From Pyrinomonadaceae bacterium (GTDB taxonomy: Bacteria; Acidobacteriota; Blastocatellia; Pyrinomonadales; Pyrinomonadaceae): DNA of 11,503 nt. Within the stretch, counting starts at the first letter, position 1; every line of letters begins with the position of its first letter. Both the position numbers and the translations under genes were made by a program. Of the stretch, positions 1 to 6,433 are shown in pieces. Below the pieces are notes generated by a model. The model worked only from the letters and a program-made list of their open reading frames with translations, was not told the DNA's origin and did no database searches. The stretch is from contig JAJAYR010000135.1 in the NCBI GenBank assembly GCA_026786155.1, positions 1-11,503 of the forward strand, written 5' to 3'.

Positions 1-48
1 GATGTTTTTGAAATGGTTGATAAAAAGGTTTCCGCTTCGATAAAATAA
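1..48 (+). CDS. possible 3' end of an upstream reading frame
   Basis: Fifteen codons are open from the left edge to a TAA at 46-48 and read DVFEMVDKKVSASIK. The stretch is too short to recognise. It may be the tail of an upstream gene, or chance, since the other plus-strand frames also close within about 50 bases. No function is proposed. Confidence 0.2.
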   Translation, partial: DVFEMVDKKVSASIK

Positions 49-114
49 AATTCGCGTCCGATTTGGTAATTAATCGCGTAAATCAGCAGTGAAATTCCCG
101 ACTAAGAATGGTAA

Positions 115-180
115 AAACTTCCGTCCGACGGCTCGGTCAATCACGACCATTATCTTTACGGCGCGCCGAAAAAATACTGA
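115..180 (+). pseudogene. C-terminal tail of a putative antitoxin, 5' part not found
   Basis: The frame ending in TGA at 178-180 encodes a tail reading VNHDHYLYGAPKKY. It overlaps the toxin start in the arrangement TGATG, which is typical of toxin-antitoxin pairs whose translation is coupled. From memory, small partner proteins of PIN toxins often end in a similar D-x-Y-L-Y-G motif; I cannot run a search to confirm this. The frame has stops at 112-114, 103-105, 79-81 and 67-69, so no full antitoxin can be read. A frame one base over is open from 74 and has a GTG at 89, and a frameshift near 125-130 would join it to this tail. Either the antitoxin has decayed or been frameshifted, or the tail is coincidental. 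Confidence 0.35.
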
Positions 181-587
181 TGCGAAAAATTTTTGCCGAT
201 TCCGTTTATTGGATTGCGCTGATTAATCCGAAAGACCAATGGCGGCGACGCGCTTTTGAAGTCAGCGGTGAACTCGACAATTTTTCAATCATCACAACCG
301 ACGAGATTTTAACCGAAACGCTTAATTATTTTGCCGAAAGCGGCAAGTATTTTCGCGGCATCGTCGTTCGTGAAATCGAGAAAATACTGCTCAATCAAAA
401 TGTCGAAATAACCGACGCAACCCACGAAAATTTTCTGGATGGTTTTGAACTCTTCCGCAGCCGTCTCAATAAAGGTTACAGTTTAACCGATTGTATTTCG
501 ATGAATATAATGCGCGAATACAATATCAGCGATATTCTGACTCACGACCGTCATTTCTCGCAGGAAGGTTTTCAAGTCCTGCTTTGA
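180..587 (+). CDS. PIN-domain protein, VapC-like toxin ribonuclease
   Basis: The 135-residue protein is a single PIN domain. PIN toxins are Mg-dependent ribonucleases that cut tRNA or rRNA and are held in check by an antitoxin. The expected acidic residues are visible: D7 in the first strand (KIFADSVYWIAL), E46 in the DEILTETLN helix, D104 in SLTDCIS and D123 in the final LTHDRHF motif. The length matches the family. I chose the ATG at 180 because the PIN fold begins there and because the codon overlaps an upstream stop as TGATG. An ATG at 108 in the same frame would add 24 arginine-rich residues that do not look like part of the fold. No Shine-Dalgarno site precedes 180, which fits coupled translation. 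The toxin appears intact although a complete antitoxin cannot be read upstream. Confidence 0.85.
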   Translation: MRKIFADSVYWIALINPKDQWRRRAFEVSGELDNFSIITTDEILTETLNYFAESGKYFRGIVVREIEKILLNQNVEITDATHENFLDGFELFRSRLNKGYSLTDCISMNIMREYNISDILTHDRHFSQEGFQVLL

Positions 588-600
588 ACTCGTCTTTTGG

Positions 601-630
601 CGTGATAAATTGTAACTTTGCTTTATCACG
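601..630 (+). promoter_or_regulatory. 9-bp hairpin/palindrome directly before the M16 peptidase start codon
   Basis: CGTGATAAA at 601-609 is the exact reverse complement of TTTATCACG at 622-630, separated by a 12-base loop. The 3' arm ends one base before the ATG at 631, so it occupies the place where a ribosome binding site would lie, and no Shine-Dalgarno sequence is seen. It could be an operator for a dimeric regulator or an RNA hairpin limiting translation. It is not a good terminator because the 3' arm is followed by coding sequence rather than a T run. Confidence 0.45.
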
Positions 631-1908
631 ATGAAAGAAAACATAGAAACAACCGGATTTGAAAACGGCTTGACAATTCTCACCGACAAGATGCCCGATG
701 TCCGCTCTGTCACGCTCGGATTTTTTTTTCGTAAAGGTTCACGCGTTGAACCGGACGAATTAAACGGCATTTCGCATTTTATCGAACACGCGGTTTTCAA
801 AGGAACGGCAAAAAGAACGGCGTTGCAGATTGCGATTGAAACCGACCGTTTGGGCGGCAATCTCGACGCTTTCACAATGCACGAAGAAACCGGATTTGCG
901 ATAAAAGTCGTTGACCATCAACTCGAAAAAGCGTTTGATTTGCTGGCTGATATGCTCGCCAATCCGCTGTTTGACGAAAAGGAATTAAAGCGCGAACAGC
1001 GCGTTATCATTGAAGAAATCAAGATGACCGAAGATTCGCCCGAAGATATTTTAGGCGAGATTTTTAACGAAAAACTTTTCCCGAATCATCCGCTCGGATT
1101 TTCGATTGCGGGAACGCCAAAAACCGTCAGAACCTTTAACCGCGAAGCGACGCGAAAATATCACGCCGAAACCTTTAACGCGCAAAATTTAATCATCGCC
1201 GCGGCGGGCAATGTCGAACACGCGCAAATCGTTGAGTTAGCCGACAAGTTTTTCGGTCAAAACTCAACGAATAAAATCCAAAATCCAAAATCTAAAATCC
1301 AAAATCCGCAGATTGCCGCGCCGATTGTCATCAAAAAAAACAAAAATCTCGAACAGGCGCATTTGATAATCGCCGCGCCGTTCGTTGACGCGAAAAGCGA
1401 ACGCCGTTATGCCGCCGACATTTTGGCGAACGCGCTCGGCGGCGGAACTTCGTCGCGTTTGTGGCAGAAAATCCGCGAAGAAAAAGGCTTGGCATATTCG
1501 GTCGGCGCGAGCGCGGCGATGTATCAGGACTGCGGCGTTTTTTCGATTTACGCCGGAACTTCGCCGAAACAAACCGAAGAAGTTTTGGATATTTCCATCG
1601 CGGAAGTACGCAAAGTCGTCCGCGACGGAATTACAATTGAAGAACTAGAATTACTGAAAGAGCAGACAATCGCCTCTATTTTATTAGGCTTAGAAGATTC
1701 GAGCGTCCGCGCCGGAACGCTCGCCCGTTTGGAAATGGTTCACGGCAGACAAATTTCTCTGGAGGAAACTCTGGAAAAAATCAAAGCCGTTTCGCTCGAA
1801 GAAATTCAGGAATTGGCAAAGGAATTTTTCCAAACCGAAAAAATCGCGTTCGGTGCTTTGGGAAATTTGAACGGTTTGAAGATTAAACGCGAGCGGCTGG
1901 AAATCTGA
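631..1908 (+). CDS. M16 family zinc metallopeptidase (processing peptidase-like)
   Basis: The 425-residue protein has the full M16B architecture of two homologous domains. The inverted zinc motif HFIEH lies at residues 49-53, giving ligands H49 and H53 and catalytic base E52. The third ligand is expected about 76 residues later, in VIIEEIK (E128/E129). The second domain carries the conserved GGGTSSRLWQKIREEKGLAYSV segment (residues 270-291), with the substrate-binding R and Y. The relatives are mitochondrial processing peptidase and bacterial YmxG-type proteins. No signal peptide is present, so it is probably cytoplasmic. The start is supported by the usual family opening, TTGFENGLTILTDKMPDVRSV. 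It lies 43 bases after the toxin gene, behind a hairpin, and overlaps the next gene by one base. The linker between domains (residues 215-227) is encoded by a tandem 7-base repeat and reads KIQNPKSKIQNP, an addition unlikely to be ancestral. Confidence 0.95.
   Translation: MKENIETTGFENGLTILTDKMPDVRSVTLGFFFRKGSRVEPDELNGISHFIEHAVFKGTAKRTALQIAIETDRLGGNLDAFTMHEETGFAIKVVDHQLEKAFDLLADMLANPLFDEKELKREQRVIIEEIKMTEDSPEDILGEIFNEKLFPNHPLGFSIAGTPKTVRTFNREATRKYHAETFNAQNLIIAAAGNVEHAQIVELADKFFGQNSTNKIQNPKSKIQNPQIAAPIVIKKNKNLEQAHLIIAAPFVDAKSERRYAADILANALGGGTSSRLWQKIREEKGLAYSVGASAAMYQDCGVFSIYAGTSPKQTEEVLDISIAEVRKVVRDGITIEELELLKEQTIASILLGLEDSSVRAGTLARLEMVHGRQISLEETLEKIKAVSLEEIQELAKEFFQTEKIAFGALGNLNGLKIKRERLEI
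1273..1307 (+). repeat. five tandem 7-base units (AAAATCC) inside the M16 peptidase gene
   Basis: The units are AAAATCC, AAAATCC, AAAATCT, AAAATCC and AAAATCC, head to tail. Because 7 is prime to 3, the array is read in all three phases and gives a 7-residue repeat, KIQNPKS then KIQNP. It resembles the short tandem heptamer repeats known from cyanobacteria (STRR type), which are usually intergenic. Here it falls in the linker between the two peptidase domains, where an insertion can be tolerated. Confidence 0.85.
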
Positions 1909-2459
1909 TGCGAAGCGAAATTAGAGCGGGCAATTTTATTTTAAGAAAATACGAAATCGGTTTCGCGCCGCTGTTATTTGAAGCTGGAACGGAATCGCGC
2001 GGCGGCGAGTTTTCGCATTGGATGCCGTGGTGTCATGAAAATTACACGCTTGCCGAAAGCGAAACTTTTGTCAAAAAAGTCGAAGAAAATTGGCAAAACG
2101 AAGCGGAGTTCGGCTTTGCGATTTTCGACGCGGAGACAAATGAATTTTTAGGCGGTGTCGGTTTGAATCAGCCGAACAAAACACATAAATTTTATAATCT
2201 CGGTTATTGGATTCGCGTTTCAAAGCAAAATAAAGGCGCGGCAAGCGCAGCGACGCGGGCGTTGGCGAAAACCGCTTTTGAAGATTTACTTATCAACCGC
2301 ATCGAAATTCTGACGGCGGCTGAAAACATCGCCAGTCAAAAAACCGCCGAAAAAGCCGGAGCGACGCGCGAAGGAGTTTTGCGAAAACGCCTGATTATCG
2401 GCGGCAGAAATCACGACGCGGTGATGTTTTCGTTTGTGCGCGAAGATTTTCAAAATTGA
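1908..2459 (+). CDS. GNAT family N-acetyltransferase, RimJ/RimL type
   Basis: The 183-residue protein has the GNAT fold of the RimJ/RimL branch, which moves an acetyl group from acetyl-CoA to N-terminal amino groups or to small amines. Visible marks are the HWMPWCHENYTLAESETFV segment near residues 37-55, the strand LGYWI (98-102), the acetyl-CoA loop region QNKGAA (107-112, a degenerate form of Q-x-x-G-x-G/A), and NIASQKTAEKAGATREGVLR (140-159), which matches the closing N-x-x-S-x-x-x-x-E-K-x-G motif of the family. The length is normal. The start overlaps the stop of the M16 peptidase gene as TGATG, so translation is probably coupled. The substrate cannot be told from the sequence; ribosomal protein, peptide and small-molecule acetylation are all possible. 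Confidence 0.9.
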   Translation: MRSEIRAGNFILRKYEIGFAPLLFEAGTESRGGEFSHWMPWCHENYTLAESETFVKKVEENWQNEAEFGFAIFDAETNEFLGGVGLNQPNKTHKFYNLGYWIRVSKQNKGAASAATRALAKTAFEDLLINRIEILTAAENIASQKTAEKAGATREGVLRKRLIIGGRNHDAVMFSFVREDFQN

Positions 2460-2481
2460 TTGCGAAATTAAAAATTAACCG

Positions 2482-3105
2482 ATGATAAACGCAGGCGAGT
2501 TTTTCGGCGACATAGACATTTATCTTTTCGACCAGATTTTGAAAAATCGTTTCGCTCCCGAAATGAAAATTCTCGATGCCGGATGCGGCGGCGGACGCAA
2601 TCTCGTTTATTTTCTTCGCCAAAATTTCCAGGTTTTCGGAGTTGACCAAAACCCGGAAGCGATTGAATACGTCCGTAGTTTGGCGCGGCTACTGGCTCCA
2701 AAATCTGCGCCTGAAAACTTTCAAATTGCCGCCGTCGAAAAATTGCCTTTTCACGATAAAAATTTTGATGCGGTCATCAGCAGCGCGGTGCTTCATTTCG
2801 CCGATGACGAAAACCATTTCGACCGAATGCTTCGGGAAATGTGGCGCGTTTTAAAACCTTCAGGAATGTTTTTCGCACGGCTTTCTTCGACGATTGGGAT
2901 TGAAGACAAAGTAGAAAAAATCGCCGAACGCCGCTATTTTCTGCCCGACGGAAGCGAACGATTTTTGGTTGACCAGGAAATGTTGATTGCGGCGACGGAA
3001 AACTTAGGCGGAATGTTTGTCGAGCCGATCAAAACGACCAACGTCCAAAACCTGCGCTCGATGACGACTTGGGTAATTAGCAAACCGCAAATCATCCGAA
3101 AGTAA
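2482..3105 (+). CDS. class I SAM-dependent methyltransferase
   Basis: The 207-residue protein is a Methyltransf_11-type Rossmann methyltransferase. Motif I is ILDAGCGGG (residues 30-38), the acidic residue closing strand 2 is D55 in VFGVDQNPEA, and the post-motif region reads KLPFHDKNFDAVISSAVLHF (87-106). WRVLKPSGMFFARL (121-134) is the usual strand-5 element. The substrate is not evident; the short C-terminal part (about 70 residues after the core) carries no motif I recognise. The gene lies 22 bases after the acetyltransferase gene on the same strand and may share its transcript. No clear Shine-Dalgarno site is visible before the ATG, but this start places motif I at the normal distance from the N-terminus. 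It converges with the minus-strand gene that ends at 3143. Confidence 0.92.
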   Translation: MINAGEFFGDIDIYLFDQILKNRFAPEMKILDAGCGGGRNLVYFLRQNFQVFGVDQNPEAIEYVRSLARLLAPKSAPENFQIAAVEKLPFHDKNFDAVISSAVLHFADDENHFDRMLREMWRVLKPSGMFFARLSSTIGIEDKVEKIAERRYFLPDGSERFLVDQEMLIAATENLGGMFVEPIKTTNVQNLRSMTTWVISKPQIIRK

Positions 3106-3142
3106 TCAAAAATTTAAATTTCTAGTTGCAAAGTCGCAGCAA

Positions 3143-3715
3143 TTAATCGTTAATCTGAATGCTCAAAACATAAGCTGTCGGCACACAGCGAACTCCTTCT
3201 CTTTCGCCATTGCGATATATTCCGGCATCCATATATTCTCCAGTTTCTCTATTAACATCTGCGCGAAAAGAAAGACCTTTTGGCTTTTTCCTGAAAACTA
3301 CGAACTCGCGTCCTTCGATTTCACTTGTAAAAACACGCTCGACCTTACCCAGTATTTTTTCTGCATTTTTAACGAGCATTTCCGGGCTAATGCCGTCCGC
3401 AGTTTTGTAATTTGCGTCAAAAACCTCGATAAATTCAATTTTGGCTTTTTCGTTAATTTTGGCATCAGGATCTTCTTCACCGGCGAATAAATGTATCACG
3501 TCTTTTCCGTTTTTCCTGACCTGAATTAAAGCAACGCCGTCGCCATCGCTCACTCGTCGCAGATTAAAACCTTTTAAGGCTTTCCGCGCCTGAGCAACGG
3601 TCATTCCCAAACGCACATTTCCAACTGAATTTTGGGTAATCAAGTAGTTTTGTTGCGCTTGAGCAATCCCAATCAATCCTAAAATACAAATAAGAGTTGC
3701 CAATATTTTTTTCAT
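3143..3715 (-). CDS. small exported protein of unknown function
   Basis: The 190-residue protein starts with a signal peptide: MKK, a hydrophobic stretch (residues 4-18) and a likely signal peptidase I site after AQA at residue 20. There is no lipobox cysteine, so it is probably a soluble periplasmic or secreted protein. The mature part opens with LITQNSVGNVRLGMTVAQARKAL, a pattern (G-x-V-R-x-G-M-T-x-x-x-A) seen in many small secreted bacterial proteins of unknown role. The rest is a mixed alpha/beta domain ending in GVRCVPTAYVLSIQIND. The ATG lies 2 bases after the queC stop. A good Shine-Dalgarno site, AGGAG (complement of 3721-3725), sits 5 bases upstream inside the end of queC. It is the last gene of the minus-strand run, and no functional link to queuosine is evident. 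Confidence 0.8.
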   Translation of the reverse strand: MKKILATLICILGLIGIAQAQQNYLITQNSVGNVRLGMTVAQARKALKGFNLRRVSDGDGVALIQVRKNGKDVIHLFAGEEDPDAKINEKAKIEFIEVFDANYKTADGISPEMLVKNAEKILGKVERVFTSEIEGREFVVFRKKPKGLSFRADVNRETGEYMDAGIYRNGEREGVRCVPTAYVLSIQIND

Positions 3716-3717
3716 TT

Positions 3718-4410
3718 TTACTCCTGGTTTTTTTGATAAGCAATCGGATCAATTTCGCCCGCCTGTTCAAATCCGCGCAGTCGTAAAGCACACGAATCGC
3801 ACGTTCCGCAGGCAAAATCTTCGTTGCGGTAACACGACCAGCTCAAATTTAAAGGCGCGTTTAATTCGATTCCCTTTCGCACGATTTCGGCTTTTGAAAA
3901 TTCGATGATCGGCGTGACGATTTTTATCTGCGTTTCCGGTTTCGTTCCCGCGTCAATGGTTTTTTCAAACGCCGCAAAAAATTCCGGTCGGCAATCGGGA
4001 TAACCGCTCGAATCTTCAAAAACCGCGCCGACGTAAATCGAATCTGCGCTTAAAACCTCCGCCCAACTCGTCGCAATCGCCAGCATATTCGCGTTGCGAA
4101 ACGGAACGTAACTCGTCGGAATTTCTTCGGATTCCAAATCGGCTTCCGTAACTTCAATTGATTTGTCGGTCAAACTTGAGCCGCCGATTTTCGCCAGATA
4201 TTCAATCGAAACGTCGAGCCGTTTTTCAATCGCGTAAAAATCGGCGATGTCGTTAAATGCCCGTCGTTCGCGCCGTTCGGTGCGCTGTCCGTATGAAACG
4301 TGCAGAAACGCGATTTCGTCATTTTGCTGTTTGGCAATCGCAGTGGCAACGCACGAATCCATTCCGCCGGAAACCAGGCAAACCGCGATTGATTTTGAAT
4401 TTTCCGACAT
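3718..4410 (-). CDS. queC: 7-cyano-7-deazaguanine (preQ0) synthase
   Basis: QueC uses ATP and ammonia to convert 7-carboxy-7-deazaguanine to preQ0, the precursor of queuosine in tRNA. The 230-residue length is typical. The ATP pyrophosphatase P-loop SGGMDS is at residues 14-19. The zinc site is made by C193, C201, C204 and C207 (SCYRNEDFACGTCDSC). Other family segments are YGQRTERRE (40-48), YVPFRNANML (101-110), VGAVFEDSSGYPDCRPEFF (127-145) and TPIIEFSKAEIV (166-177). All key residues are present, so the enzyme should be active in the cytoplasm. Its ATG directly abuts the TAA of the upstream TPR-like gene (TAAATG), which suggests coupled translation. QueE, the preceding enzyme, lies upstream on the same strand. 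QueD and QueF are not in the window. Confidence 0.97.
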   Translation of the reverse strand: MSENSKSIAVCLVSGGMDSCVATAIAKQQNDEIAFLHVSYGQRTERRERRAFNDIADFYAIEKRLDVSIEYLAKIGGSSLTDKSIEVTEADLESEEIPTSYVPFRNANMLAIATSWAEVLSADSIYVGAVFEDSSGYPDCRPEFFAAFEKTIDAGTKPETQIKIVTPIIEFSKAEIVRKGIELNAPLNLSWSCYRNEDFACGTCDSCALRLRGFEQAGEIDPIAYQKNQE

Positions 4411-5034
4411 TTAGGCGACCCGTTTTGCCTGTTGAAAATAATCGGCGAGATGCTGTAAAGTTTTCTGCTTTCTGTTTTTTAACTTCTGAGCGATGGCAGA
4501 GGCTTTCTCAAATCTTTCCTCAGCCGCAAAATTTTCAGCTATCTCCGCCAAAACGCCCGACGAATCCAGACTGTCTTGAGAACTCGGTGAATTTTCTCCT
4601 TTTCGGGCAATCGCAATCGCTTTTTCCCAAACTTCATCAGCCTTAAAAACAGCCTTCGACTTCTGCAAAGATTTAGCGATTTTATGCAGCAGTTCGGCTT
4701 GCTGCCACTCGGAGAGATTTTCGGCGGTCGAAACTTTTTCCGCTTCGGTAAAAATTATCAAGGCTTTTTCAAGATGCCCGACTGATGCGAGATAATCGCC
4801 GACCGACTGTAACGCTTCACTTTTCTCATAACCTTCCGACATCAGTTGCGCCGCGCCGTAAGCCTTTTGCCAAATTCCGTTGGCTGCCAACCAACGAACC
4901 GCGTCGAGCAAATACAAATCCCGGTCTTCTTCGTCTTGAATTGATAACGCCAAACTCACCACCTCAAAAACCTTTTCCAAGTTCTGCGACCCTAATATTT
5001 CTTTGACTTGCGCTATTTTTTCCGCATCGTTCAT
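4411..5034 (-). CDS. TPR-like alpha-helical repeat protein
   Basis: The 207-residue protein is almost entirely amphipathic helix, rich in Ala, Glu, Lys and Leu. Repeated helix pairs of about 35 residues can be seen, for example DAVRWLAANGIWQKAYGAAQ, SVGDYLASVGHLEKALIIF, LLHKIAKSLQKSKAVFKADE and AEIAENFAAEERFEKASAIA. This is the pattern of tetratricopeptide-like repeats, which act as protein-binding scaffolds. No signal peptide or membrane segment is present, so it is probably cytoplasmic. It sits between a 111-residue unknown gene (5-base gap) and queC (zero gap). It has no catalytic motif, and its partner is unknown. Its tight packing with queC suggests co-expression but does not prove a role in queuosine synthesis. 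Confidence 0.75.
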   Translation of the reverse strand: MNDAEKIAQVKEILGSQNLEKVFEVVSLALSIQDEEDRDLYLLDAVRWLAANGIWQKAYGAAQLMSEGYEKSEALQSVGDYLASVGHLEKALIIFTEAEKVSTAENLSEWQQAELLHKIAKSLQKSKAVFKADEVWEKAIAIARKGENSPSSQDSLDSSGVLAEIAENFAAEERFEKASAIAQKLKNRKQKTLQHLADYFQQAKRVA

Positions 5035-5039
5035 AACCT

Positions 5040-5375
5040 TTATTTAAGCACAGCTTTCGCGTATTTTGACAATAAACTTTTGATTTCCGGCACTTCTAAA
5101 TTCGGAAAACGCAGCGACCAATGATTGTCGCCGAACTGCGGCGTGTATTCGGCGATTCCGCCTTCGAGCAGCGGTTCGATTATTTCGGCAATTGCGCCGC
5201 TGACTTTTTCATTTCGGTAAAGGACGCGAATCGGCAAATTGTATTTATAATCGGGTAAAGAATTTTCAAATACGGAAATGCCGTCTTCATCAACGCGAAA
5301 CGCACCCGGATTCGTGCCGTTTAAACCTCTATAAAGCGTTAGTGTTATTTTGGTTTCCGCACTTTCACCGTCCAT
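5040..5375 (-). CDS. hypothetical protein, 111 residues
   Basis: I do not recognise this small protein. It is acidic in its first half, with a strand-rich N-terminus (TKITLTLYRGLNG) and a C-terminal half with GDNHWSLRFPNLEVPEIKSL. It has no cysteine and no signal peptide, and no membrane segment is evident. Reality is supported by position: its ATG directly abuts the TAA of the upstream serine hydrolase gene (TAAATG), its stop is 5 bases before the next start, and codon use matches its neighbours. A role as a small cytoplasmic partner of a neighbouring product is possible but not shown. Confidence 0.7.
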   Translation of the reverse strand: MDGESAETKITLTLYRGLNGTNPGAFRVDEDGISVFENSLPDYKYNLPIRVLYRNEKVSGAIAEIIEPLLEGGIAEYTPQFGDNHWSLRFPNLEVPEIKSLLSKYAKAVLK

Positions 5376-6290
5376 TTATTTCCCCAAACCGTCCTGCAAA
5401 ATCTGCGATAGCCGCCAAATCAATTCGTTTCCGGCGTTGTCCATTCCGTAACTGACGACCGGCATATCGTCAACCGTAATCGCCATTAAGATGCGACCGC
5501 GCCTGGTGTAAATGATGCCGACATCGCTTCGCAGTCTGTCCAACGCGCCGGATTTCGAGGCGACCGGAACGGTGTCGAGCAGGTTGCGTCCGATGCCGTC
5601 AGTGTATTGCTGGCGTTTCAAAATAGCAATCATTTCGGCGGACGCTTCTTTGGAAACGACTTCGCCGCGTTCGAGCATTTCGAGCAGTTTCGCCATATCC
5701 TTCGGGCTTGATACACCGATGCCAAAAAGTTTGTTGAGCGGTTCGTCGTAGGCTTTCGCGTCGCCGCCGCCGCCGATTTTTCGCAGGGATTTTGTCTGTT
5801 TGAGTCCGAGCGAATCCATAAATGCGTTGACGCTGTTGCTTGAAATTTTGTCTAAAATCAAATTCGTCGCCGTGTTGTCGGAAACGACAATCATCAGATT
5901 GGTCGCGCTTTTTAAATCCATTTTCGCGCCGTCGGAAAATTCGCCGAGCGTTCCCGAACCGGCTTGTTTATTGGCTTTCGTCAAAGTGAATTCGTCCGCC
6001 CAATTAATTTTGCCCTGCGCGATTTGGTGGAAAACCTCGGTCATAATCGGCAGTTTTATCGTGCTTGCCGTGCGAACCTGTTCGTCGGCGCGAAGACCGT
6101 AATCTTTGCCCGTGTCGAGATTTTTCGCGTAAATCCAGACCTTGCCGTTAAAGTTTTGCAGTTCGGCTTTGATTTTTTCGTCCAAAGTTTGCGCCGCAAC
6201 GATTGGCGTTGCCGTCGGCTTCGCTTTTTGAGCGAAAACCGACTGCGAAACGATTAAAAGAAACGCGATGACAATGATTTTTTTCAGCAT
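5376..6290 (-). CDS. class A beta-lactamase-like serine hydrolase, exported
   Basis: The protein is 304 residues from the ATG at 6290. I chose that start because it begins a clear signal peptide (MLKKIIVIAFLLIVSQSVFAQ, cleavage after FA at about residue 20). An in-frame start at 6365 would add 25 charged residues ahead of it. The three active-site elements of the class A fold are present: STIK (S76, K79), SDN (137-139) and KSG (246-248). The omega loop is unusual: it reads YDEPLNKLFGIGVSSPKDM, so the E-x-x-L-N motif that carries the deacylating glutamate has a D at that spacing and the E one residue late. It may therefore be a weak beta-lactamase, a penicillin-binding hydrolase, or a related peptidase (Beta-lactamase2 family). 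It should act in the periplasm. The downstream 111-residue gene starts immediately after its stop. Confidence 0.88.
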   Translation of the reverse strand: MLKKIIVIAFLLIVSQSVFAQKAKPTATPIVAAQTLDEKIKAELQNFNGKVWIYAKNLDTGKDYGLRADEQVRTASTIKLPIMTEVFHQIAQGKINWADEFTLTKANKQAGSGTLGEFSDGAKMDLKSATNLMIVVSDNTATNLILDKISSNSVNAFMDSLGLKQTKSLRKIGGGGDAKAYDEPLNKLFGIGVSSPKDMAKLLEMLERGEVVSKEASAEMIAILKRQQYTDGIGRNLLDTVPVASKSGALDRLRSDVGIIYTRRGRILMAITVDDMPVVSYGMDNAGNELIWRLSQILQDGLGK

Positions 6291-6322
6291 AATTTCATCA
6301 ATTTGAAGAACCCGCGTCCGAA

Positions 6323-6347
6323 GTTTTGAGTTCCGCCTTGAGGCGGC
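6323..6347. repeat. REP-like palindromic element, copy 1
   Basis: This 25-base element contains the perfect hairpin CCGCC-TTGA-GGCGG (6333-6346) next to a GTTTTGAGTT arm. It is the inverted partner of 6407-6431, with 23 of 25 bases matching. It lies in the leader between queE and the serine hydrolase gene. Confidence 0.7.
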
Positions 6348-6373
6348 TTTCGTCTCAATAATCAAACGTCCGG

Positions 6374-6379
6374 TTTATA
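6374..6379 (-). promoter_or_regulatory. weak candidate -10 for the serine hydrolase operon
   Basis: Reading on the minus strand, TATAAA lies between the two REP-like copies. A poor -35 (TTAATC) is found 17 bases upstream. It would allow expression of the five downstream genes independently of queE. The match is modest and AT-rich sequence gives such hits by chance. Confidence 0.2.
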
Positions 6380-6406
6380 AATTCAAGTTAGCGGTAGATT
6401 AATTTT

Positions 6407-6431
6407 GCCGCCTAAAGGTGGAACTCAAAAC
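6407..6431. repeat. REP-like palindromic element, copy 2, inverted
   Basis: The element carries CCGCC-TAAA-GGTGG (6408-6421), which folds with one G-U type pair, followed by AACTCAAAAC. It is the reverse complement of 6323-6347 except for two bases, so the two copies could form a long stem enclosing about 59 bases. It ends 3 bases from the queE stop. Neither hairpin is followed by a T run on the minus strand, so a simple terminator role for queE is not supported. Confidence 0.7.
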
Positions 6432-6433
6432 AA

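Noticed and set aside
2395..2701. Minus-strand open frames across the acetyltransferase/methyltransferase junction
   Set aside because: They are antisense to two well-supported genes, including methyltransferase motif I, and their products have no recognisable feature.
3106..3142. Terminator between the convergent methyltransferase and exported-protein genes
   Set aside because: The 37 bases are AT-rich but form no stem of more than about 4 bp, so no intrinsic terminator can be supported.
6291..6433. preQ1 riboswitch near the queuosine genes
   Set aside because: The structured elements in this gap are explained by the inverted REP-like pair, and no C-rich loop plus A-rich tail typical of a preQ1 aptamer is seen next to a start codon. 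The queE leader is too short to hold one.
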